Shown piece by piece: positions 1 to 5,192 of a DNA stretch of 5,204 bases. The notes under the pieces are model-generated. The model had not been told where the DNA came from. It was given only the letters and a program-made list of their open reading frames with translations, and ran no database searches. The stretch is from an uncultured Caryophanales bacterium (lineage in GTDB: Bacteria > Bacillota_I > Bacilli_A > RFN20 > CAG-826): contig CAMJAG010000062.1 in assembly GCA_946403545.1 (NCBI GenBank), positions 1-5,204 on the forward strand, written 5' to 3'. The translations under genes were made by a program, and so were the position numbers. The stretch's first letter is position 1; every line of letters starts with the position of its first letter.

Positions 1-413
1 TCTTCTATTTTCTCTTCATATCTTCTAGTGTCTAAGCTAGTGATAGGTTTTAAAACAGATTTTAAATCACTTACTTTTAGTAAATGAATTAATAATTGTT
101 TTATTTCTCCTTCAGGAAGTTCATTAGTCTCTTTAAATACTTGATAGTTTTGGAATAAAACTGGTTCGTTATATTCTCTATCACCATCTTTATTCTTAAT
201 CTTTAAAGTAAGTTCAATATTTAGAGGTTGAATAATTCTAAATCTAAGAACACCTATATTGTTTTTAATAAAGTGGTCTTCTGTATCTATATAGATATTA
301 GTTTGTAATATAAAAGGATGTTCATTACTTCTTCTAAGTAAAGGAGTAAGAATATCATAATAATTACTCTCCGAGATCATCACTCTATCTTCACATTCAA
401 TATTAAGAGACAT
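1..413 (-). CDS. CYTH-domain protein, YjbK-like (partial, C-terminus off window)
   Basis: The minus-strand reading frame starts at ATG 413 and stays open to the window edge, giving 137 codons plus two bases. Its translation has the order of CYTH (triphosphate tunnel) motifs. An E-x-E-x-R strand (E6, E8, R10) stands where ExExK is usual. It is followed by TNIYIDT (38-44, matching the family N-x-Y-x-D-T), LRFR (56-59), LTLKIK (68-73), acidic residues E80 and E83, and TSLDTRRYE (125-133) with the later basic pair. CYTH proteins bind triphosphates with metal inside a beta tunnel and include adenylate cyclases, thiamine triphosphatases and polyphosphatases; this one's substrate is unknown. AAGGAT (421-426) lies 7 nt before the start, a good ribosome binding site. 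In B. subtilis, as I recall, yjbK lies near the NAD kinase gene; here the two diverge. The family call is fairly sure. The exact activity is not, and Lys to Arg in the signature is a mild oddity. Confidence 0.8.
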   Translation of the reverse strand, partial: MSLNIECEDRVMISESNYYDILTPLLRRSNEHPFILQTNIYIDTEDHFIKNNIGVLRFRIIQPLNIELTLKIKNKDGDREYNEPVLFQNYQVFKETNELPEGEIKQLLIHLLKVSDLKSVLKPITSLDTRRYEEKIE

Positions 414-437
414 TTTTCTAATCCTTATTTGTTTTAT

Positions 438-443
438 ATGATA
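438..443 (-). promoter_or_regulatory. Putative -10 element for the CYTH gene
   Basis: The minus strand reads TATCAT here, and a start about 7 nt further on would give a leader of roughly 17 nt containing the AAGGAT ribosome site. A CTGTCA (4 of 6 to TTGACA) lies 18 nt upstream as a possible -35, inside the NAD kinase coding start. It overlaps the plus-strand -10 by two bases. Inferred from sequence only. Confidence 0.4.
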
Positions 444-447
444 CAAT
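439..447 (+). promoter_or_regulatory. Extended -10 promoter of the NAD kinase gene
   Basis: TG-A-TACAAT is a good extended -10 element (TGn plus 5 of 6 to TATAAT). There is no convincing -35, which extended -10 promoters can do without. Transcription would begin about 7 nt after base 447, at or next to the ATG at 455, so the transcript would have little or no leader. Confidence 0.55.
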
Positions 448-454
448 ATTTTCT

Positions 455-1240
455 ATGAAAGTGACAGTTTTTACTTCCCCTAATAGGAATGATATTGATT
501 TTAAAAAAGAAGTGATATCCTCTTTAAAAGAAGCAGGATTTACTATTGATGATAAAAATCCTGATGTAGTTATCCACTTAGGAGGAGATGGTACATTCCT
601 TAGAAGTGTACATAACTATATAGATAAATTAGATTCAGTTAAATTCGTAGGTCTATGTATTGGTACATTAGGATTTTTCTATGATTATCAAAAAGATGAT
701 CTTAAAGCTTTAATAGAAGACTTAAAAGTAGAAAACTATGATATTTCAGAACATAGAATCTTAGAGACCAAGATTGATTATGAAAAGAAATCTGAAACTA
801 TCTATGGTGTGAATGAGATTAGGATTGAAAACCCATTCCATACATTAATATGTGATGTATTTGTAAATGGGGAATATCTTGAAACATTTAGAGGTAATGG
901 TTTGCTCGCTTGCTCCTCTTTAGGTAGTAGTGCGTATAACAAATCCTTAGGTGGCGCATTATTACCTCATAAAATGGATTTATTAGAATTGACTGAAATT
1001 GTTTCAATCCAAAATAACGCATTTAATTCTGTTGGCTCTTCATTAATATTTGACGCTGACACACACGTTTTATTAAAAGGACAATTCACTCAAAACGCAG
1101 TAGTGGGATTTGACTTCTCTACATCAAAGAATGAATCTCCTGTTGCTTTGGATATCTTCTTAAGTAACAAAAAAGTAAAAATTATTAGACGAAAAACTTA
1201 CTCTTATATCAATTCGATTAGAAAGAGTTTTATAAAATAA
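455..1240 (+). CDS. nadK: NAD kinase
   Basis: The product phosphorylates NAD to NADP with ATP (or polyphosphate in some relatives) in the cytosol and is the sole route to NADP in most bacteria. The 261 residues match the short Gram-positive type (Listeria and Bacillus enzymes are close in length). Visible motifs are GGDGTFLRS (43-51, catalytic D45), GTLGF (70-74), VNE (119-121, the conserved N-E pair), FRGNG (145-149) and GSSAYNKSLGGA (157-168). The C-terminal beta-sandwich half is less conserved. Two departures stand out. The usual R-G-D-G is R-G-N-G (N148), and the usual S-T-P-[ST]-G-S-T-A-Y is C-S-S-L-G-S-S-A-Y. The start is fixed by an extended -10 so close that the mRNA should be nearly leaderless, and no Shine-Dalgarno is visible. 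The gene ends at a terminator shared with maf. The overall fold and neighbours make the family call secure. Confidence 0.95.
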   Translation: MKVTVFTSPNRNDIDFKKEVISSLKEAGFTIDDKNPDVVIHLGGDGTFLRSVHNYIDKLDSVKFVGLCIGTLGFFYDYQKDDLKALIEDLKVENYDISEHRILETKIDYEKKSETIYGVNEIRIENPFHTLICDVFVNGEYLETFRGNGLLACSSLGSSAYNKSLGGALLPHKMDLLELTEIVSIQNNAFNSVGSSLIFDADTHVLLKGQFTQNAVVGFDFSTSKNESPVALDIFLSNKKVKIIRRKTYSYINSIRKSFIK

Positions 1241-1269
1241 AAGACTTAGATTTGCTCTAAGTCTTTTTT
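1239..1269. terminator. Bidirectional intrinsic terminator shared by nadK and maf
   Basis: The left arm AAAAGACTTAGA (1239-1250), loop TTTGC and right arm TCTAAGTCTTTT (1256-1267) form a perfect 12-bp stem. A run of T follows on the plus strand (1264-1269), and TCTTTTATTTTATA follows on the minus strand, so it can stop transcripts from both convergent genes. The right arm and loop lie inside the final codons of maf, and the hairpin begins at the nadK stop codon. Confidence 0.88.
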
Positions 1270-1800
1270 GATCTCTGCTGTTGGAAAACCAATGACGTTT
1301 TCTATGCTTCCAATAACTTCCTTTACCACTGGGAAGTCTTTATCTTGTAAACCATACGCTCCCGCTTTATCCATAGGAGATCCAGTAGCGATATAATCAT
1401 AGATAAACTTATCTGATAGCTCATTAAATAATACTTTAGATTCTACTACTTTATTAATAATCTTATCTTCTTTAAATATAGCGTACCCAGTATAAACAAC
1501 ATGATACCTACCAGATAACATACGTAGCATTTTATAAGCTTCATCTTTATCTTTTGGCTTACCAATAATCTTGTTATCAATAACCACAATTGTGTCAGCA
1601 GAAATGACTACGTCATTTGGATAGTCTTTAGCGACTATCTCTCCTTTTTCCTTAGCAATGAATTTAACTATATCTTTTGGATCAGTTAATTCATGAGGAA
1701 AATGTTCATCAGCGTTACTGATGACCACTTTGAATAAAGGAGAGATATCTCTCTCCATTAACCATTTTCTTCTAGGGGACTGACTCGCTAAAATATACAT
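1246..1800 (-). CDS. maf: Maf-family nucleoside triphosphate pyrophosphatase
   Basis: This 184-residue cytosolic enzyme should hydrolyse nucleoside triphosphates (dTTP, UTP and modified pyrimidine triphosphates in characterised relatives of this subgroup) to monophosphate and pyrophosphate, a house-cleaning role. Family motifs run in order: LASQSPRR (4-11), ISADTIV (66-72, catalytic D69), GKP (80-82), LSGRYHVVYTG (95-105), GSPMDKAGAYGLQ (140-152) and EVIGSIENVIGFP (161-173). The length is normal (Bacillus Maf is close to 190) and nothing is missing. The start ATG at 1800 is one base after the rnjA stop codon. Only a weak AAG precedes it, so translation probably depends on ribosomes finishing rnjA. 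The last codons form one side of the terminator shared with nadK. Exact substrate preference cannot be read from sequence; the dTTPase/UTPase type fits best. Confidence 0.95.
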   Translation of the reverse strand: MYILASQSPRRKWLMERDISPLFKVVISNADEHFPHELTDPKDIVKFIAKEKGEIVAKDYPNDVVISADTIVVIDNKIIGKPKDKDEAYKMLRMLSGRYHVVYTGYAIFKEDKIINKVVESKVLFNELSDKFIYDYIATGSPMDKAGAYGLQDKDFPVVKEVIGSIENVIGFPTAEIKKDLEQI

Positions 1801-1801
1801 A

Positions 1802-3472
1802 CTAATTCTTAGACATGATTACAGGAATAATCATTGGAGAACAGTTAGTTTTATCAAAAATTGCTGCACTTGCGACAGATTTAATAACTGTCTTAAGTTC
1901 TGCAAAGTTAGTTTTTGTCATTAATTTTTCTCTAACTGCTTTTTCCACTAAATGCTTACATTCATCAATGAAGTGAACACTTCCTTGATTAATTAAACCT
2001 TTAGAATAGAATTCTGGTGGGACAACAATCTTGTTGTTTTTGCTATCAATAGAAATAGTGATAGCGACCATTCCATCATCTGTAAGGTTCTTTCTATCTT
2101 CGATAACAGCATTAACTAAACCATTAATGTCTTTACCATCAATATAAGTATTACCATGTTCAACTGGATAACTACGAGTTACTTTATGTTTAGATAAAGT
2201 TAATGTATCTCCGTTATCTAAGATAAAGGAGTTTTCTAAAGGAACTCCCACTGTTGCAGCGAGTTCACTATGGATTCTAAGCATTCTATACTCTCCATGC
2301 ATTGGCATAAAATACTTAGGTTTTACAAGCTTAAGCATTAATCTAAGTTCTTGTTTAGATGGGTGACCTGATGAGTGAATATCACTTAAAATAGAATTTG
2401 TAACTACTTCAGCACCTGCTCTTGCGAGTTGATTAACAACTCTTTCAATCATGATTCCATTTCCTGGAATAGCACTAGAAGAGAAGACCACTGTATCACC
2501 AGGTTGAATATGAACATCTTTATGTTCTCCATTAGCGATTCTACTTAAAGCTGCCATTGGTTCACCTTGTGAACCTGTACAAAGAATTAATATCTCACTA
2601 GTTCTATATTGTCTAATATCTTGAACTTGAATAATTGAATTATCTGGTACATGGATATAGCCAAATCCACGAGAGATTTCGACAGCTTTTTCCATACTTC
2701 TACCAACAATTGCTATCTTTCTTCCCATTTGCACCGCAACTTCACATATTTGTTGAATACGAGAAATGTTACTTGAGAAAGTAGAGATAATTAATCTACC
2801 TTGAGCGTTTTCAAAGACTTCTTTAATAGAATCTAAAACATTCTTTTCACTAGGAGTATATCCTTCTTGTTCTGCGTTAGTGGAGTCACTAAGGAGAAGA
2901 TCTACACCTTCATTACCTAATTGTGCAATCTTAGTTAAATCAATATCTGGTCCAATTGGAGTTAAGTCCACTTTGAAGTCGCCAGTGGACATAATTCTAC
3001 CTTCTTTAGTGTCTACGACAACACCAAAGGAGTCAGGAATGGAGTGAGTTACTCTAAAGAAAGAAACTCTCATTGAGTCTACATTAAATACAGAGTTATC
3101 ATCGTATTCAACAATCTTTGCTCTATCTCCAATTCTATATTCTTCTAATCTATTTTTAATTAAGGCTGCGGCTAATCTAGGTGCATAAATAACAGGGATA
3201 TTAACAGTTTGTAATAAGAAAGGAATACCACCAATATGGTCTTCATGACCATGAGTGATAAATAGTGCTTTGATTTTATTTCTATTATTTTTTAGATGTG
3301 TAAAATCTGGAACGATATAGTCAATACCAGGAAGTTCTACTCCTGGGAATCTAACACCAGCATCAATAATGATGAGTGTTTCTTCATTTTCTATACAATA
3401 CATGTTTTTACCAACTTCACCTAAGCCACCTAATGCATATATCGAAATTGGCATTGAAATAATTCTGTTCAT
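1802..3472 (-). CDS. rnjA: Ribonuclease J1
   Basis: RNase J is a metallo-beta-lactamase/beta-CASP nuclease with 5'-to-3' exonuclease and endonuclease activity on RNA. It is central to mRNA decay and rRNA maturation in Gram-positives. At 556 residues the protein matches B. subtilis RNase J1 (555). Visible elements are ALGGLGEVGKN (13-23), the metal site HGHEDH (74-79), THS with H143, TGDFK with D165, SDST (195-198), CTGSQGEPMAAL (298-309), HSSGH (366-370) and MHGEY (391-395). A C-terminal domain follows, ending PMIIPVIM. The complete HxHxDH site marks J1-type activity, since J2 paralogues are often degenerate there. AAGGAGG (3478-3484) sits 5 nt before ATG 3472 and favours that start over the internal Met7. 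An extended -10 at 3519-3527 drives it, and maf follows one base after the TAG stop. The small rpoY gene that precedes rnjA in Bacillus is absent. Confidence 0.97.
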   Translation of the reverse strand: MNRIISMPISIYALGGLGEVGKNMYCIENEETLIIIDAGVRFPGVELPGIDYIVPDFTHLKNNRNKIKALFITHGHEDHIGGIPFLLQTVNIPVIYAPRLAAALIKNRLEEYRIGDRAKIVEYDDNSVFNVDSMRVSFFRVTHSIPDSFGVVVDTKEGRIMSTGDFKVDLTPIGPDIDLTKIAQLGNEGVDLLLSDSTNAEQEGYTPSEKNVLDSIKEVFENAQGRLIISTFSSNISRIQQICEVAVQMGRKIAIVGRSMEKAVEISRGFGYIHVPDNSIIQVQDIRQYRTSEILILCTGSQGEPMAALSRIANGEHKDVHIQPGDTVVFSSSAIPGNGIMIERVVNQLARAGAEVVTNSILSDIHSSGHPSKQELRLMLKLVKPKYFMPMHGEYRMLRIHSELAATVGVPLENSFILDNGDTLTLSKHKVTRSYPVEHGNTYIDGKDINGLVNAVIEDRKNLTDDGMVAITISIDSKNNKIVVPPEFYSKGLINQGSVHFIDECKHLVEKAVREKLMTKTNFAELKTVIKSVASAAIFDKTNCSPMIIPVIMSKN

Positions 3473-3484
3473 TTGCGCCTCCTT

Positions 3485-3505
3485 AAAACATTATAAATAT
3501 GTTTT
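3485..3505 (-). promoter_or_regulatory. AT-rich inverted repeat in the rnjA leader, abutting the ribosome site
   Basis: In the mRNA sense AAAACAT, a 7-nt loop and ATGTTTT form a perfect 7-bp inverted repeat. Its last base touches the AAGGAGG at 3478-3484. The stem has a single G-C pair, so it would be weak alone. It could modulate ribosome access or the 5' end's sensitivity to RNases, or it may be chance in AT-rich DNA. Confidence 0.3.
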
Positions 3506-3518
3506 TGGTTTCGCCTAT

Positions 3519-3527
3519 ATTATAGCA
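3519..3527 (-). promoter_or_regulatory. Extended -10 promoter of rnjA-maf
   Basis: The minus strand reads TG-C-TATAAT, a perfect -10 hexamer with the extended TGn. The -35 position holds only T-rich DNA from the def terminator tract. Transcription would start near 3512, giving a leader of about 40 nt with a strong ribosome site. Confidence 0.7.
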
Positions 3528-3530
3528 ACA

Positions 3531-3567
3531 AAAATATAAAATAAAAGAAAATGTTTAAGCATTTTCT
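3531..3567 (-). terminator. Intrinsic terminator of def
   Basis: On the minus strand AGAAAATG (3567-3560), a 6-nt loop and CATTTTCT (3553-3546) form a perfect 8-bp stem. A T-rich tract (TTTATTTTATATTTTT) follows. It lies about 30 bases past the def stop and just upstream of the rnjA -10, separating the two units. The stem is AU-rich, so read-through into rnjA is possible. Confidence 0.6.
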
Positions 3568-3588
3568 CTATTAGTTATTTATTAATAT

Positions 3589-3606
3589 CTTATTTAATTA
3601 AATAAG
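3589..3606. repeat. 18-bp perfect palindrome over the def stop codon
   Basis: CTTATTTAATTAAATAAG equals its own reverse complement and contains the TAA stop of def (3598-3600). It has no loop and no T-run right after it, so it is not a standard terminator by itself. It could be a protein-binding site or a chance product of AT-rich sequence. Confidence 0.5.
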
Positions 3607-4143
3607 TTCTTCACCAGGTAGTGGTGTATTTGGTCTAGTTGGATCAATTCTATCGTAGAAGAATTTTCCATCTAAATGATCGTATTCATGTTGCAATACA
3701 ATAGCATCAAATCCTCTAGCGGTTAGCTCAATATCCATATCTCTTAAAGCGTCATACGCTACTAGTTTAATCTTGAAAAACCTATGTGAAAGTCCCTTAT
3801 GCTCAGCATCAACAGATAGACAACCTTCTCCATTTTCTAAAGCGCATTTCTTAACAGATGTTTCAATAATTCTAGGATTCACTAATTGATATTTAACTTC
3901 GTTTTCTTCACTGTCTTTGTAATAAATTACAAACATTCTTTTAAGCACTCCTACTTGAATAGCAGCCATGCCAACACCTGGTTTGATGTTATGCTTAGCA
4001 GCGTATTCTTCATCTTGAGATCTAATTAGATAGTCAAGCATGGAGTCTAATAATTCTTTATCTTCTTTATTTAAAGGAAGCTCTACTGGTAGAGACTTCT
4101 TTCTCATTATTGGATTTGTATCTTTAAAGATTTTAAGTTTCAT
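3598..4143 (-). CDS. def: Peptide deformylase, type 2 (Gram-positive)
   Basis: Peptide deformylase removes the N-formyl group from nascent proteins at the ribosome exit, using a metal ion (usually iron). Numbered from TTG 4161, the three family motifs are complete: GVGMAAIQ (62-69), EGCLS (112-116, metal ligand C114) and QHEYDH (157-162, H158, E159, H162). The insertion before motif 1 (SQDEEYAAKHNIKPG) and the length are typical of the type 2 enzyme, like B. subtilis DefB. I chose ATG 4143 (181 residues). The other in-frame starts, ATG 4149 and TTG 4161, lie against or upstream of the likely -10 element, and homologues begin near this Met. No Shine-Dalgarno precedes any of the three. Ile replaces the common Pro in motif 1, at a position the consensus leaves free. 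It is adjacent to rnjA as in Bacillus, but in the same orientation with a terminator between. Confidence 0.94.
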   Translation of the reverse strand: MKLKIFKDTNPIMRKKSLPVELPLNKEDKELLDSMLDYLIRSQDEEYAAKHNIKPGVGMAAIQVGVLKRMFVIYYKDSEENEVKYQLVNPRIIETSVKKCALENGEGCLSVDAEHKGLSHRFFKIKLVAYDALRDMDIELTARGFDAIVLQHEYDHLDGKFFYDRIDPTRPNTPLPGEELI

Positions 4144-4151
4144 ACGCATAT

Positions 4152-4160
4152 ATTTTATCA
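4152..4160 (-). promoter_or_regulatory. Extended -10 promoter of def
   Basis: The minus strand reads TG-A-TAAAAT (5 of 6 plus the extended TGn). The -35 region is only AT-rich. A start about 7 nt downstream falls near 4145, so the transcript would begin at or within a couple of bases of ATG 4143. Confidence 0.5.
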
Positions 4161-4204
4161 AAATATAATTAATAAATTAAGTTAAACGAAATAAAAATAA
4201 ATTC

Positions 4205-4232
4205 TTTACATTCTATCTTATTTATTTATAAT
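4205..4232 (+). promoter_or_regulatory. SigA-type promoter of the membrane-protein gene
   Basis: TTTACA (4205-4210) and TATAAT (4227-4232) are separated by 16 bp, close to the ideal vegetative promoter. Transcription would start near 4239, giving a leader of about 22 nt that contains AAGGAGGT (4247-4254), 7 nt before the ATG. This is the most canonical promoter and leader in the window. Confidence 0.8.
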
Positions 4233-4261
4233 AATACACAACAAATAAGGAGGTACTAATT

Positions 4262-4774
4262 ATGAAACCAGTTAAAACTATTGATAAAACATTGATGTCA
4301 GTCTTTGCCTTTTTCTTATTAGTCTCTCTTTTAGCGTTGTTTATGTTCTTTATAAGAATGATACCTATTGAAGGATATGGCAAAGTTTACTATGAAGGTG
4401 ACACTAGAATCATTGTCATGGGTTTTCATAATTCAAATGGTTCATTCTTTGAAAAATCCACCCAAATGTTCTCGGCATTTGGCACATTATATGATTATCA
4501 AAAATGGTTACCAATAGCTACAATGATATTGTCTGGTCTTGAAATTATCTTTGGAATTGGAATCATAGTATTTGCTAAGAAAACAGATAAATATGATGAC
4601 AAAATTAGACTATTAAAATACATATTCATTGGTGTTGGTGTTGTGATAGTGATATTCTTCTGTACAACATTCATTCTCGCGGTAGCTAATCATGGTGGTC
4701 CTGCAGTAGAAGTTGTCAATGATAGAATTTACTTCAGAGTCAAACATATTGGTGACGAACACATATATGCATAA
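4262..4774 (+). CDS. Hypothetical membrane protein with three predicted TM helices
   Basis: I do not recognise this 170-residue protein. Three hydrophobic stretches look like membrane helices: about 11-32, 83-105 and 118-141. Lysines before helix 1 and the K/R-rich stretch 106-117 between helices 2 and 3 favour an inside N-terminus. That places the 50-residue loop (33-82) and the polar tail (142-170) outside the cell. The loop is rich in Gly, Phe and aromatic residues (EGYGKVYYEGD, HNSNGSFF), and no catalytic motif or lipobox is visible. A single cysteine (C134) lies in helix 3. Expression should be strong: near-consensus promoter, perfect AAGGAGGT, own terminator. It is a single-gene unit between def and the ylbF-like gene, so context offers no function. 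Reading frame, ribosome site and terminator make it a real gene. Confidence 0.85.
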   Translation: MKPVKTIDKTLMSVFAFFLLVSLLALFMFFIRMIPIEGYGKVYYEGDTRIIVMGFHNSNGSFFEKSTQMFSAFGTLYDYQKWLPIATMILSGLEIIFGIGIIVFAKKTDKYDDKIRLLKYIFIGVGVVIVIFFCTTFILAVANHGGPAVEVVNDRIYFRVKHIGDEHIYA

Positions 4775-4778
4775 AACT

Positions 4779-4811
4779 AACAGGGTTAATCTTTATTAAT
4801 CCTGTTTTTTT
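4779..4811 (+). terminator. Intrinsic terminator after the membrane-protein gene
   Basis: AACAGGGTTAAT (4779-4790), a 4-nt loop and ATTAATCCTGTT (4795-4806) form a 12-bp stem with one G-U pair, followed by seven T (4805-4811). It lies four bases past the stop codon, and its T-run merges into the start region of the next gene. Confidence 0.9.
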
Positions 4812-4827
4812 GTTTACACTATAAACA
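4811..4827 (+). promoter_or_regulatory. Promoter -10 and 17-bp dyad at the ylbF-like gene start
   Basis: TGTTTA-CACTA-TAAACA is a perfect 6-5-6 dyad that ends on the A of the ATG. Within it TACACT (4815-4820) could be the -10 (4 of 6), placing the transcript start at about 4827, the start codon itself. A further TATAAA at 4820-4825 is too close to the ATG to serve. The dyad has the size of a repressor operator, but no regulator is identifiable. Confidence 0.4.
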
Positions 4828-5186
4828 TGGAAAAAGTATTCGAATTAGCGTACCAACTTAAATCATTACTAGATAATGATGAAAGAGTAATTAAATGTAA
4901 TGAATTGGAAAAGATAATGTCTAATGATGAAACCGCGATGAAATTATCATATAAAAAAGATTTAGCAGTGGATTCTTATGACTTCGCTATTTCTCATTTT
5001 CCTAAAGACTCTAAAGAAGTTAAAAAAGCTCAAGAAGAGTTACATCTAGCAAAGCTAGAATTAGATAAATGTGAATCAGTTAGAACCTATTTAGACGCTT
5101 ACTCTAAAGTAAGAGATTTATACATGGAAATAAACAGTATTTTATTCTCATTTATAAATAATCATTTATGTAACAAAGGATGTTAA
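4827..5186 (+). CDS. ylbF: YlbF/YmcA family protein
   Basis: YlbF-family proteins are small helical proteins. In B. subtilis YlbF acts with YmcA and YaaT (the Y-complex, which carries [4Fe-4S] clusters) to direct RNase Y cleavage and affects competence, biofilm and sporulation. This 119-residue protein has the family pattern: an N-terminal helix (ELAYQLKSLLDNDERV, 6-21), a short helix with MSNDETAMKLSYKKDLA (31-47), and long Lys/Glu-rich helices (62-110) likely to form a coiled hairpin. Cysteines are C24, C82, C115 and C119; the last two form a C-x3-C at the C-terminus. B. subtilis YlbF also has a cysteine-rich tail, though longer, so a cluster-ligand role is plausible but unproven. No Shine-Dalgarno precedes the ATG. 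The next gene begins 7 nt after its stop. The family call is fairly good; the choice between YlbF and YmcA subtype is uncertain. Confidence 0.75.
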   Translation: MEKVFELAYQLKSLLDNDERVIKCNELEKIMSNDETAMKLSYKKDLAVDSYDFAISHFPKDSKEVKKAQEELHLAKLELDKCESVRTYLDAYSKVRDLYMEINSILFSFINNHLCNKGC

Positions 5187-5192
5187 TAATAT

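Noticed and set aside
3480..3500. Tiny upstream frame ATG-TTT-TAA in the rnjA leader
   Set aside because: It has no ribosome site of its own and its stop runs into the rnjA Shine-Dalgarno. In AT-rich DNA this is expected by chance.
4144..4161. Longer def starting at TTG 4161 or ATG 4149
   Set aside because: These starts overlap or directly abut the extended -10 element (4152-4160) and have no ribosome site. The family alignment begins near Met at 4143. They cannot be fully excluded if another promoter lies upstream.
4162..4261. A riboswitch or other structured leader between def and the membrane-protein gene
   Set aside because: The region is explained by two divergent promoters and a ribosome site. 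The remaining inverted repeats are short AT-only runs.
679..4505. Shared YDYQK peptide and about 15 identical bases in nadK (near 680) and the membrane-protein gene (near 4490)
   Set aside because: The surrounding sequences are unrelated and the codons are the preferred AT-rich ones, so this is coincidence rather than a repeat.
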